From NCBI GenBank assembly GCA_963811335.1, contig CAWERB010000020.1, positions 186,001-250,000 on the forward strand: 64,000 nucleotides of DNA, written 5' to 3'. The stretch's first letter is position 1; each line of letters starts with the position of its first letter. The stretch comes from Trebonia sp963811335 (GTDB lineage Bacteria; Actinomycetota; Actinomycetes; Streptosporangiales; Streptosporangiaceae). The position numbers were made by a program, and so were the translations under genes. Positions 1 through 8,927 of the stretch are shown here, piece after piece. The notes under the pieces are model-generated. The model was not told the origin of the DNA. It did not search any database and was given only the letters and a program-made list of their open reading frames with translations.

Positions 1-840
1 TCGGCTATAATCTTAAGAAGGTCTCGCTCTCTTGCACTCCCGATCCCACCTCGCCGAGGAGCAGAAGCGGATCGTGGCTACCATCGAGGAGCAGTTCTCC
101 AGGCTCGATGCCGGAGTCGCAGGACTGAGACCGCGTACGACGCAACCTAGCACGTACGCGCCAATCTCACCTAGATCGCATGGTTGGGTTCGGCCTCGGC
201 TCCGAGTTGCCTAGCGAATGGCGGTGGGCGACTGTCAGGGATGCTGCTGGCAACGACCCGGCGCCAGTTCTCACAGGCCCGTTCGGCACTGCGCTGAGCA
301 GATCCGACTTCCGACGTGAGGGTGTACCTGTTCTTACAATTGGCTGCCTCACCCCGGATGGTATTGGCCTCGACCAGGCGCCTAGAGTTTCTCTCGTCAA
401 GGCCGAGTCTCTTCGCCGCTACAGCCTTGAGCCGGGGGATGTCCTATTCTCTAGGATGGCTACGGTGGGCAGGGCAGCAGTTGCAACTAGAGCGGAAGCA
501 GGAAGCATCATCAACTATCACCTGATGCGACTGCGACTGGATCGCAAGATCATTCTTCCAGAGTTTCTGGTTCTGCTATGCCGAGGATCGCGAGCCATTC
601 GACAGTATCTGTTGGACGCGAACCACGGGGTGACGCGCCCTGGGATTAATACCAAGCAGCTACTTAGCCTGCCTGTGGCTCTACCTTCGATTAATGAGCA
701 AGAACGCGTAATAAGTACAGTTGGAATCCTGGAATGATACGGTATTTCAACTGGCCAAGGAAGTTGAAAAATCTTCTATATACGCCAGGCAACTTAAAAG
801 CTCAATCCTTGCAGCAGCGTTCTCCGGGAAGTTGATCATG
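1..840 (+). CDS. hsdS: Type I restriction-modification specificity subunit (HsdS), 5'-truncated and frameshifted
   Basis: HsdS sets the DNA target of a type I restriction-modification complex through two target-recognition domains separated by conserved helices. Around 40-110 the reading gives LAEEQKRIVATIEEQFSRLD, the typical central conserved helix. From about 190 a second recognition domain begins (LPSEWRWATVRDA) and ends near 710 with the family motif INEQERV. The C-terminal helix (RQLKSSILAAAFSGKL) is in another frame at 781-832. At least three frame changes are needed (near 45, 130-185 and 715). The exact stop is uncertain; the frames end between 833 and 848, at the hsdM start. The 5' end lies outside the window. 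The S-before-M order and absence of hsdR here mean the complex cannot be judged complete. Confidence 0.75.
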
Positions 841-2317
841 AGCGATAGTGCAACCATCGTCCAGAAGCTGTGGAATTACTGCAACGTTCTGCGGGATGAC
901 GGCCTCTCTTATCAGGACTACCTGGAGCAGTTGACGTTCCTGCTATTCCTCAAGATGGCCGACGAGCAGACGCAAGCCGCCGTTCAACAGGCCCGCCATC
1001 GTGCCGCAGGGGCTCGACTGGGAGTCGGTGGTGCGGCTGGACGGGGACAACCTTGAGGTGCAGTACCGGCACATGCTGACCGAGCTCGGCAAGTACCCGG
1101 GGACCCTCGGCGTGATCTTCCGCAAGGCGCAGAACAAGATCCAGGACCCCGCCAAGCTGACGCCGCCTGGTCTCGACCTGATCGACCGCGAGCAGTGGAT
1201 GACCCTGGACGCGGACGTGAAGGGCGACGCGTACGAGGGACTGCTCGCCAAGAACGCCGAGGACGTGAAGTCGGGCGCGGGCCAGTACTTCACGCCGCGC
1301 CCCCTTATCCAGGCGATCGTGGACGTGATGCGGCCGACGCGGACACGCGGGTGTGCGACCCGGCGGCCGGCACCGGCGGCTTCCTGCTCGCCGCGTACGA
1401 GCAGATGAAGTAGGGCCGCTCGACCCGGACCAGAAGCGGTTCCTCCGCAATGAGGCGTTCCGCGGCTGGGAGATCGTCGACGCGACCGCCCGGCTGTGCG
1501 CGATGAACCTGCTGCTGCACGGGATCAGCGCCCCGGAGAGCCCCAGCCTGGTCACGGTGGATGACGCGCTGCGCTCCGCGCCGTCCGACCACTTCGACAT
1601 GGTGCTGACCAACCCGCCGTTCGGCCGCAAGTCCTCGTACAAGGTCATCAACGCCCTTGGCGAGGCCGAACGCGAGGACATGAGCTACCTGCGCGAGGAC
1701 TTCTGGGCCACCACGTCGAACAAGCAGCTCAACTTCCTCCAGCACGTCCGGTCCCTGCTCACGATCAACGGCCGCGCCGCCATCGTCGTGCCGGACAACG
1801 TGCTGTTCGAGGGCGGCGCCGGCGAGACCATCCGCCGCAAGCTGCTGGAGCAGTGCGACGTGCACACGCTGCTGCGCCTGCCGACCGGCATCTTCTACGC
1901 CGGCGGCGTAAAGGCGAACGTGCTGTTCTTCGACCGCAAGCCGCCGTCAGAGAAGCCGTGGACGGACAAGCTGTGGATCTACGACTTCCGCACCAACCAG
2001 AACTTCACGCTGAAGACCCGCGCCCTGGTACCCGCGCGACCTCGACGACTTCGTCGCCTGCTACAACCCGGACAACCGGCATGAGCGCACCGAGACCGAG
2101 CGTTTCAGGGCCTTCACCTACGACGAGCTGACCGCTAGGGACAAGGCGTCCCTGGACATCTTCTGGCTGCGCGACGAGTCGCTGGAGGACATCGGAAAAC
2201 CTCCCAGCCCCGGAGGTGATCGCTGCGGAGATCGTAGAAGACCTGCAGGCCGCTCTCGACCAGTTCGCCGCGATCGCGACCTCCCTGGCCACGCGTGGAC
2301 AAGATCGGTCGGCCTGA
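838..2317 (+). CDS. hsdM: Type I restriction-modification DNA methyltransferase subunit (HsdM), frameshifted
   Basis: N6-adenine methyltransferase subunit of a type I system, which pairs with HsdS to methylate its target. Reconstructed domains in order: HsdM N-terminal helical domain (LEQLTFLLFLKMADEQT, 925-975), conserved KSGAGQYFTPRPLIQ (about 1268-1312), AdoMet-binding motif I DPAAGTGGFLLA (about 1357-1392), catalytic NPPFG (about 1611-1625), and a C-terminal tail ending ATRGQDRSA before TGA at 2315-2317. Frame changes are needed near 985, 1338, 1412, 2030 and 2195. In at least two (985 and 2195) removing one base restores the family sequence. Start ATG 838 overlaps the end of hsdS. A functional gene with sequence errors is favoured over a decayed one because motifs are intact between breaks. 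Confidence 0.8.
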
Positions 2318-2394
2318 GCCGCTGACTTCTTGGACCGCGTCTCTGGAGCGGTTACGTGGCGTCGTGAACCCCTGCCACGCCTGCGCACTGAAGG

Positions 2395-2544
2395 TCAGCG
2401 CCACGCCGCCCTCAGTCGTTCCCGCAACAGGTACAGACACGACTCAAGCACGTCGTCAGCGAGCGATTCGGGGTCCGCGAGCAGGATCTCCACCGCCAGC
2501 ATCCGCGCGGCCGGGGCGGGCAGGCTCGAGATGGTTGTCGTCAC
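2395..2544 (-). CDS. Small hypothetical protein, 49 aa
   Basis: A GTG start at 2544 overlaps the stop of the upstream small gene (GTGA overlap, suggesting translational coupling). The product reads MTTTISSLPAPAARMLAVEI and continues with an acidic, helical LADPESLADDVLESCLYLL segment. No family is recognised. It sits in the accessory region between hsdM and the DUF5753 regulator, converging on hsdM. Called mainly because of the coupled start and protein-like composition. Confidence 0.4.
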   Translation of the reverse strand: MTTTISSLPAPAARMLAVEILLADPESLADDVLESCLYLLRERLRAAWR

Positions 2545-2689
2545 CGCGTCCACTGCGCCGCCGCCCTCCTGCTGAACTCCTCGCTCAGCACCTGGTACTT
2601 CTCTGTCAGCACTGCGACGGCATCCGCTCGTCCGCTCAACCTTGGTCCAGCAGTTCCGGGTCATCTAGCTGCGTGAGATCCTCATTCAT
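2541..2689 (-). CDS. Small hypothetical protein, about 49 aa, one frameshift
   Basis: Starts at ATG 2689 with MNEDLTQLDDPELLDQG. After a frame change near 2638 it continues SGRADAVAVLTEKYQVLSEE and ends FSRRAAAQWTR at TGA 2541-2543, overlapping the GTG of the next gene. The acidic, helical composition resembles small actinomycete proteins encoded next to DUF5753/DUF397 regulators, but no function can be given. The frame change lowers certainty. Confidence 0.4.
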
Positions 2690-2795
2690 CGCCTTCCCCT
2701 TGCCTTCCTGGTGCCGTCCCGCTCCAAAGAAGCGAGCTGTAATCAATGTGCAGCAGCCGGTGACAGGCATGAGGCGTGGTGGCAAAATAGTAGGT

Positions 2796-3641
2796 ATGTC
2801 GGTAAACAACGGCAGGCAACCCTGCAACGCATTTCGGCAAGCAGGTGAAGAAGGAACGGCTCGCCCACGGCTGGGGGCTGCGCGAGTTCGCGGAGATGAC
2901 CGGCCTTAACGCTGGTCACCTGTAGCAGGATCGAGAACGGCAAGAGGCCGCCGACGGAGAACGTCGCAACCGCGTGCGACGCTGCCTTCCCCGAGCGACG
3001 GGGGTGGTTCACCGAGTACTACGAAGAGCTTCGCGGCTGGTCCGAGGTCCCCGCCGCGTTCCGCAACTGGGCGGAACTTGAGGAGAAGGCAGCCCGGCTG
3101 TGCGACTGGTGGCCGTCCATCGTGACCGGGCTGCTGCAGACCGAGGACTACGCGCGCGCCCTGATCAACTCGGTCCCGGGTACCACCCCGAGGCCGCCGC
3201 CGCGCGGCTGGCGAACCGCATGGAACGCCAGCGGCACATCCTCGGCCGCGACACCCGCCCAAAGTGACCTGCATCGTGGACGAGCTGGCTCTGTACCGGT
3301 GCGTGGGAAACGCCGAGGTGATGGCCGCCCAACTGCGCCGGCTGCGCGACGCCGCAGTCACGCCCCGACTGACGCTCCAGGTACTCCCGGCCGTCGCCCA
3401 CAACGCCAACGCCAGCGGGTTCATCGTGGCCGACGACGCCACCGCCTACGCCGAGCACGTCGCTGGCGGTTACGTCTTCACCGACGAGCAAACGGTTACG
3501 TCGCTGGCAACCAGGTTCGATAGCCTGCGGGGAGAGTGCATGAAGGTGTCGGAGTCAGCGGCACTGCTGGAAAGGATGGCCGAGCAATGGGCCAGTGGCG
3601 TAAGTCCTCTTACTCAGACGGCAACGGCGGCGCATGCGTAG
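2796..3641 (+). CDS. Helix-turn-helix regulator with DUF5753 domain, frameshifted
   Basis: An XRE-type DNA-binding regulator of the actinomycete DUF5753 (Scr1-like) class, usually paired with a DUF397 protein. Reconstructed sequence shows an HTH (KKERLAHGWGLREFAEMTGL, then SRIENGKRPP) followed by the DUF5753 signature IVTGLLQTEDYARALI at 3120-3168, RCVGNAEVMAAQLRRL, and LQVLPAVAHNANASGFIV. Frame changes occur near 2822, 2924 and between 3180 and 3265. At 2924 one extra T splits HL from SRIENGK. The stop TAG at 3639-3641 lies inside the following DUF397 gene, so the two overlap by 55 bases. Start ATG 2796 is the only reasonable one but the first residues are uncertain. Confidence 0.75.
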
Positions 3642-3754
3642 AAACGGCCAGTGGCAGCGGCACCGTTCTCATTAGGGACACCACCGACCGTGACGGGGTA
3701 ACGCTGAGCATCCCCATCGCCGCCTGGCAAAGGTTCACGGCAACGCTCAGGTAG
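3587..3754 (+). CDS. DUF397 domain protein
   Basis: A 55-residue DUF397 protein beginning MGQWRKSSYSDGNGGACVE, the family hallmark (W-KSSYS-GNG--CVEV), then VLIRDTTDRDG and ending AAWQRFTATLR. DUF397 proteins are encoded beside DUF5753 regulators in actinomycetes and are thought to act as their small partner, as with WhiJ-type pairs in Streptomyces. The reading frame is intact and starts inside the regulator gene, suggesting coupling. Confidence 0.9.
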   Translation: MGQWRKSSYSDGNGGACVETASGSGTVLIRDTTDRDGVTLSIPIAAWQRFTATLR

Positions 3755-3847
3755 TGGCGGTCTCCACGATGAGCTAGGGAAGCCGCGAACTGGTTTGCCT
3801 GTGGCTTATGGGCAGGCAGTCAGGCGCGTGGCGGCTCGTTAGCGCCC

Positions 3848-4193
3848 CTAGCTCACTATCTCCGCCGTGCCTGAACCTGAACCTGTCGCTGAGTCCGGGG
3901 CACGGGTTGTTCCGGCGGCGGTGGCAGCGGTCCCCCCGCCGGAGGACTCGCCCACCAGGCATTCGAGTGCCTGCTGAATCAGGCTGCGCCTGCGGATGAG
4001 CGCCCGGCGGTGGCCGTGCAGCGACATGAAGCTCGCGGAGTGCCTCGCTCCAGGCCGAGGTGTGCGACCTCGCGCGATCGCAGTGGTCGATGAACTGCGC
4101 GAGCACCGAGCAGCGGGCCTCGGCCTCCTTCTGCGCTTGTCCCGCTAGCGCATCGGCTAGGAGCAGGGCGTCCTCTTGCGTCATCTCGGTCAT
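3848..4193 (-). CDS. Hypothetical protein, about 114 aa, one frameshift
   Basis: Starts MTEMTQEDALLLADALAG at ATG 4193 (a second ATG at 4184 is possible) and continues with an acidic helical segment through ALRELHVA. After a frame change near 4025 it reads SLHGHRRALIRRRSLIQQAL, then a Ser/Thr/Gly/Ala-rich tail ending GSGTAEIVS at TAG 3848-3850. The first 57 residues are convincingly protein-like. No family is recognised. It diverges from the ECF sigma gene across a 140-base region. Confidence 0.45.
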
Positions 4194-4333
4194 GACCGCG
4201 CCTTCCCCTTCTGCGACCCTCAGCGGAGCTAGTCGGCCAGTGCCACGATCATGCCCCGCGGTGCCGCGCACGTAACTGAGCGAAAGGTTCCGGCTGGCGT
4301 AAATCGATCGGCCGGCTGGCGCGTTTGCAGGGT

Positions 4334-4840
4334 ATGGGACACGAGCAGGAGGAGTTCGCGGAGTTCTACCAGGCCAGCAAGGATTCCTGCCTGAGAGCGG
4401 TGACCGCGGTCGCCGGCGACCGCTACCTGGCCGAGGAACTGGTCGCCGAGGCTTACGCCCGGGCGTGGACATCGTGGGGGAAGGTCCGCACGCACGCCGC
4501 ACCGCGCGCGTGGGTGGTGCGGACGGCGCTGAACCTCGGGGTGTCCTGGTTGCGGCGCCGTCGGGAGGTGCCCCTGGCCGATCACGATGCCGCCGCTCCG
4601 GCCGACACGAGCGGCGGCATGGACCCCGCCCTGATCGCGGCGCTGCGGCGACTGCCTGCCCGCCAGCGTGAGGTACTCGCGCTGCGGATCTTCCTCGACC
4701 CGGACACCGAGACCACCGCGAAGGTCCTCGGGATCGCGCCGGGGACGGTGATGGCGCACCTGTTCCGCGCCGTCGCGGCCCTGCGCCGGGATGTCCCGCC
4801 TGCCAACTCAGGCACGAACGTGAGAGAGGCCGTCCGATGA
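4334..4840 (+). CDS. ECF RNA polymerase sigma factor (SigE-family, 168 aa)
   Basis: Extracytoplasmic-function sigma factor. Region 2 spans roughly residues 5-75 (EEFAEFYQASKDSCLRAVTA to WVVRTALNLGVSWLRRRR) and region 4 residues 95-155 (LRRLPARQREVLALRIF, then HTH helix TTAKVLGIAPGTVMAHLFRA). ATG 4334 is preferred over an upstream TTG at 4325. The stop overlaps the ATG of the next gene (ATGA), so the sigma factor and membrane protein are coupled as a likely sigma/anti-sigma-type unit. It is distinct from the SigE homologue at 33626, lacking that gene's long N-terminus. Confidence 0.88.
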   Translation: MGHEQEEFAEFYQASKDSCLRAVTAVAGDRYLAEELVAEAYARAWTSWGKVRTHAAPRAWVVRTALNLGVSWLRRRREVPLADHDAAAPADTSGGMDPALIAALRRLPARQREVLALRIFLDPDTETTAKVLGIAPGTVMAHLFRAVAALRRDVPPANSGTNVREAVR

Positions 4841-5522
4841 ATGAGCACGACGACGTCATCTGCCAGGTAAGAGAGTCTTTCGCCGGGCTGCGCATGGAGA
4901 CCCAGGTGGAGGACGTCTTCGCCAGGAGCCGCGCCCGCAGGCGCCGCCGCCTGTCGGGGCTGACGGCGGTGACCGCCGTGACGGCCGCCGCGGCGGTGGC
5001 CGCGACGCTGACCCTCGGCGGGCCCGCTCCGGCCCGTTCCGGCAATCCGGCCCTGGCCAGCACGACCCCGGCCAGCACGGCCCCGGCCAGGACGGCCCCG
5101 CCAGCTCGGGCCCGGTCACGCTTGCCGCGTACTCGGTGACCGCGGGTCCGGGCCACAGCACCACGCTGATCCTGCGCAAGGGCCCGCGGCTTGATCCCGA
5201 TGCGCTGCGCGAGGACCTCGCACGGCATGGCATCCCAGCCCTGGTCACCGTCGGCACCTTCTGCCGGTCAACGCCGGGCGCGCCGGCCGGCCTCGGCCAG
5301 GTCCTGCACCCGTCGACTGCGGCCGACGGGTCGGACGTGATCGTGATCGACGGCCAGGCGATGCCGCCGGGGACCAAGCTGAGCATCGGCTACTTCTCGG
5401 GACACGTCAGGATGGCGCTCATCGAGGACGGCGCTCACCTCTCGTGCGGCAGCGCGTCCGGGCAGCCCGCCGCGCACGTCACTCCTTCGGGTACGCCGAT
5501 CAGAAGGGCAAGCGGTCAATGA
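4837..5522 (+). CDS. Single-pass membrane protein partner of the ECF sigma factor, frameshifted
   Basis: Short cytoplasmic N-terminus (MNEHDDVICQVRESFAGLRM), a basic RARRRRR stretch, then one hydrophobic segment at residues 40-65 and an Ala/Ser/Thr/Pro-rich linker. After a frame change near 5100 the outside domain runs from SSGPVTLAAYSVTAGPG to the TGA at 5520. The topology fits a regulator or sensor of the sigma factor encoded upstream, but no zinc-binding anti-sigma motif is present, so anti-sigma function is inferred only from position. The stop overlaps the next start (ATGA). Confidence 0.6.
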
Positions 5523-6405
5523 CCCAGCAGGCGTCAACAGCGATCGCGGCCAACCCGGTGACGGCGGAGCAGCGGGCCAGGTTCGACCGAGACGGCTACC
5601 TGATAATCCGCGGCGCGCTCCGGCCCGATGAGGTGGCGGCCGCCCGCGCGGCCCTCGACCGGGTGTACGCGGACGCGGCCAGGTCCGGCCGGCTGAACCC
5701 GGACGGCTCGATGCACCTGCTCAGCGCGGTCGCGAACTGCCCAGAAGTCGCCTGCCTGACCGATCACCCGGCCACGTTCCCCATGTCTGGTCGACCCTCG
5801 GCTGGAACATTCACGTCTACCACTCGCACCTGGATGTGCACCCGCCCCTCCGGGTGCGCATGCCGTTCCGGTTCGACTGGCACCAGGACGGCGGCAGGCA
5901 GAACCGCGAGATCGAGACGAGCCCGCGCCCGCGGCTATCGGTGAAGCTGGCGTACTGGCTTTCCGATGTCGCCGAGCCTAGGCGCGGCAACCTGAAGCTC
6001 GTCCCGGGCAGTCACCTGGTCAACTGGATCGACGGCCCGCCCAGGCGCGACGTCGAATGGCCGGACCCGGAGGGCGCCGTCGAGGTGACCGCCGAGCCCG
6101 GTGACGTGGTGTTCTTCGACCGCCGGATCTGGCATGCCCGGTCCCGCAACTACTCGCCGCACACCCGCAAGGCGGTGTTCTTCGGCTACACCTACCGGTG
6201 GACAGCCATCCGCGATGACAACGCCCCGATATGGGCCGGCGGCCGGGCCGACCGGCTGAACCCGGTGCAGCGGCAGCTGCTCGGCGGCGCGGGAGCCGGC
6301 GACGGTGACCACGCGTGGGGTCACTACCCGGACCGCACCCCGCTGTACGAGTGGCTGAACGAGCGCGGGCTGCTCGACCCGGCGAATCCGCCGCTTAAGC
6401 CCTGA
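5519..6405 (+). CDS. Phytanoyl-CoA dioxygenase family oxygenase, one frameshift
   Basis: Fe(II)/2-oxoglutarate-dependent oxygenase of the PhyH family. N-terminal FDRDGYLIIRGALRPDEVAA is typical. The centre reads HVWSTLGWNIHVYHSHLDVH and FRFDWHQDGG, with candidate iron ligands in an HxD-type pair, and the later WHARSRNYSPHTRKAVFFGY supplies the distal His and the Arg expected to bind 2-oxoglutarate. One frame change near 5783 (one base missing in a C run) separates the halves. ATG 5519 overlaps the upstream stop, placing it in a three-gene unit with the ECF sigma factor. Substrate unknown. Confidence 0.8.
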
Positions 6406-6427
6406 GCGGCGCTGACTCCCGCTCAGG
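6401..6427. terminator. Bidirectional hairpin terminator
   Basis: Nine-base stem CCTGAGCGG (6401-6409) with CCGCTCAGG (6419-6427) around a loop containing GCTGACTC. It overlaps the stop of the PhyH-type gene and lies before the end of the convergent HIT-like gene. No U tract. The loop resembles that of hairpins at 11109 and 25304. Confidence 0.6.
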
Positions 6428-6457
6428 CAGCGTTTCCGGCATCCGTTACGTGAAGCG

Positions 6458-7075
6458 TCAGACTTCGCTGGCGGCTGAGCGGCTGCCGCCGTAGGAGGTG
6501 ACCAGCGCGTCGGCGACGGTCGACGCGTCCGCGTCGGCCACGTCCGCCGGGTACTCCGGCAGCAGGTCGTCCCAGACGACCAGCCACGAGCCGTACAGCT
6601 GCGCCTGCCCCGCGGGCCGGGCGAAGAACCAGACGTGCAGGTGCGCGCCACCGTCCCCGATCCGGTAGACGTGGGCCCGGGCGATGTGGTCCAGGGCTTC
6701 CACATGACGGACGAGGTGCGCGGTGAGCACGCCCAGCTCGGCCGCGAGCTCGTCGGGCAGGTCCGCCATGTCGTAGTGGTCGCGCGGGTGCAGCATGAGC
6801 ACGAGCGGGACGCCGACTCCCCCGATCCGGCTTAGCCGCCAGCGGTCGGTGAACCAGATCCCCTCGTCCCTGCTGCGGCACGAGCTGCAGTCCGACGGGT
6901 CCTCGCCATGTCGCGCGGGCTCGGGCAGGACCGGCGGGCGCAGCGGCGCGACGCGGAGCCCGTCTTGCTCGAACGGGCTGATTTCCCATCCCGTCATCCG
7001 TGCCAGCGGGAGCCGGTGCTCGCCGTCGGCGGCGGCGAGCGCATGGTCGTAGAACTCCTCGGGTCGCAAGGCCAT
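6458..7075 (-). CDS. HIT-like / histidine-triad superfamily protein
   Basis: A 205-residue protein starting MALRPEEFYDHALAAADGEH (ATG 7075). It contains CSSCRSRDEGIWFTDRWRL (a CxxC pair), a hydrophobic VPLVLMLHPRDHYDMADLP strand, and near the C-terminus GAHLHVWFFARP, a partial histidine triad (HxHxx). This fits the HIT/GalT-like fold of nucleotide hydrolases and transferases. The family usually reads HVHVH, so catalysis is unproven. Monocistronic and convergent with the PhyH-type gene. Confidence 0.6.
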   Translation of the reverse strand: MALRPEEFYDHALAAADGEHRLPLARMTGWEISPFEQDGLRVAPLRPPVLPEPARHGEDPSDCSSCRSRDEGIWFTDRWRLSRIGGVGVPLVLMLHPRDHYDMADLPDELAAELGVLTAHLVRHVEALDHIARAHVYRIGDGGAHLHVWFFARPAGQAQLYGSWLVVWDDLLPEYPADVADADASTVADALVTSYGGSRSAASEV

Positions 7076-7115
7076 GAGCCGAAGACTAACCGCGGTGCTG
7101 GGCAATCCGGTTATC

Positions 7116-7155
7116 GGGGGTACTTAGCACCCAATTTCTGGCCTTAAGTACCTCC
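7116..7155. repeat. Interrupted inverted repeat upstream of guaB
   Basis: Arms GGGGGTACTTA (7116-7126) and TAAGTACCTCC (7145-7155) pair over 11 positions with one mismatch around an 18-base asymmetric centre. It lies between the divergent HIT-like gene and guaB. Similar in design to elements at 17119 and 27469. It could be a regulator site or a small interspersed element. Confidence 0.5.
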
Positions 7156-7373
7156 AATCTTTCGATGGCGTGACCTGCGATACCGGAGGTGCATCAGGTG
7201 AGGCAGGCCACGACGAGGGCCGGAAGGCCGGGCAAGGTGAGCGAAGCCACCCTGTTGACCCGGAAGGGCAGCCGGGGATGACTCGTTGGCTAGGATGGAA
7301 GGTATCCCGCCGTTACCTGCTGCTATACCGTGCACGATGAGGGCGCGGGGCAGCGACGAGCCGTGAGGGCATC

Positions 7374-8857
7374 ATGACCGAGAAGTTTTCCCCGGTAGGC
7401 CTGACCTTCGACGACGTGCTGCTCTTGCCGGCCTATTCCGGAGCTGATGCCGAGCGAGGCGGACACCGGCACCAGGATCACCCGCAAGCACCGGCTGCGC
7501 GTCCCGCTTGTCTCGAGTGCGATGGACACCGTGACCGAGGCGCGGATGGCCATCGCGATGGCCCGCCACGGCGGGGTCGGGGTGCTGCACAGGAACCTGT
7601 CCATCGAGGAGCAGGCGCAGCAGGTTGACCTGGTCAAGCGGTCGGAGGCCGGGATGGTCACCGACCCGGTCACCTGCGGCCCGGACGCCACGCTGGCGGA
7701 CGTGGAGCGGCTCTGCGCGCATTACCGGATCTCCGGCGTGCCGGTCACGAGCGACGACGGCATCCTGCTCGGCATCGTCACCAACCGCGACATCAGGTTC
7801 GAGAGCGACCTGTCCCGGCAGGTCGAAGACGTGATGACGCAAGATGCCGCTGGTCACCGCCCCGGTCGGGGTAGCGCCTGACCGGGCGCTCACGCTGCTC
7901 AAGGAGCACAAGATCGAGAAGCTGCCGCTGATCGACGCGGGCGGCCGGCTGCGCGGGCTCATCACCGTCAAGGACTTCACCAAGAGCGAGAAGTTCCCGC
8001 ACGCCACCAAGGACGAGGGCGGCCGCCTGGTGGTCGGCGCCGCGGTGGGCGTCGGCGAGGACGCCAAGCGGCGCGCCCAGGCGCTCATCGACGCGGGCGT
8101 GGACTTCCTCGTGGTGGACACCGCGCACGGCCACGCGCAGTCGGTGCTCGACATGATCAGGCAGCTCAAGGCCAACACGGACATCGAGGTGGTCGGCGGT
8201 AACGTCGCCACCCGCCAGGGCGCGCAGGCGCTCATCGACGCGGGCGTGGACGGCGTCAAGGTGGGCGTGGGCCCGGGGAGCATCTGCACCACCCGCGTGG
8301 TGGCCGGCGTCGGCGTTCCGCAGGTGACCGCGATCTTCGAGGCGAGCAAGGCCGCACGGCCGGCCGGGATCCCGCTGATCGGTGACGGCGGCCTGCAGTA
8401 CTCGGGCGACATCGCGAAGGCGATCGCGGCGGGCGCCGACACGGTGATGCTCGGCTCGCTGCTGGCCGGCTGCGAGGAGAGCCCGGGCGAGATGGTCTTC
8501 ATCAACGGCAAGCAGTACAAGCTGTACCGGGGGATGGGCTCGCTCGGCGCGATGCGCAACCGGGAGCGCGGCAAGTCCTACTCCAAGGACCGCTACTTCC
8601 AGGACGACGTGCTCCGCGAGGACAAGCTCGTCCCCGAGGGCATCGAGGGCCAGGTGCCCTACCGCGGGCCGCTCGCCGCGGTGGCCGATCAGCTGATCGG
8701 CGGCCTGCGCGCCAGCATGGGCTACTGCGGCACCCGCACCATCGAGGAGCTCAAGGAAGCCAGGTTCATCCAGATCACGGCGGCGGGCCTGAAGGAGAGC
8801 CACCCGCACGACGTGCAGATGGTGGTCGAGGCTCCGAACTACGGCACCCGCAAGTAG
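7374..8857 (+). CDS. guaB: Inosine-5'-monophosphate dehydrogenase, two frameshifts
   Basis: Oxidises IMP to XMP with NAD+, the committed step of GMP synthesis. Domains: N-terminal barrel start (MTEKFSPVGLTFDDVLLLPA), CBS pair around residues 100-215 (VTDPVTCGPDATLADVERL; LVTAPVGVAPDRALTLLKEH), then the rest of the barrel with GVGPGSICTTR (catalytic Cys loop), GDGGLQYSGDIAKAIAAGAD and YRGMGSLGAM. Two single-base insertions break the frame: an extra G near 7440 (SELMPSEAD expected) and an extra C near 7848 (VMTKMPLVT expected). Because the gene is normally essential in prototrophs, error is likelier than inactivation. A weakly conserved second IMPDH-like gene follows. Confidence 0.93.
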
Positions 8858-8858
8858 G

Positions 8859-8920
8859 AACCTGATCTTTTGCCGTCATGTTCAGGTTCAACCAGTGCGA
8901 ATTATCAAAAGGATCAGGTT
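8859..8920 (+). repeat. guaB-guaB3 intergenic inverted repeat
   Basis: AACCTGATCTTTT (8859-8871), directly after the guaB stop, is almost perfectly complementary to AAAAGGATCAGGTT (8907-8920), with one bulged G. The intervening 35 bases include a further TTCAGGTTCAACC. The downstream arm ends eight bases before the guaB3 start, so the structure could act as a weak terminator, an mRNA processing site, or could hide the ribosome-binding region. Confidence 0.6.
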
Positions 8921-8927
8921 CTCAACA

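Noticed and set aside
3774..5228. Long minus-strand open frame of 484 codons
   Set aside because: Most of it is antisense to the ECF sigma and membrane protein genes, with Arg/Pro-rich low-complexity sequence. Only the part starting at 4193 looks protein-like and is listed separately.
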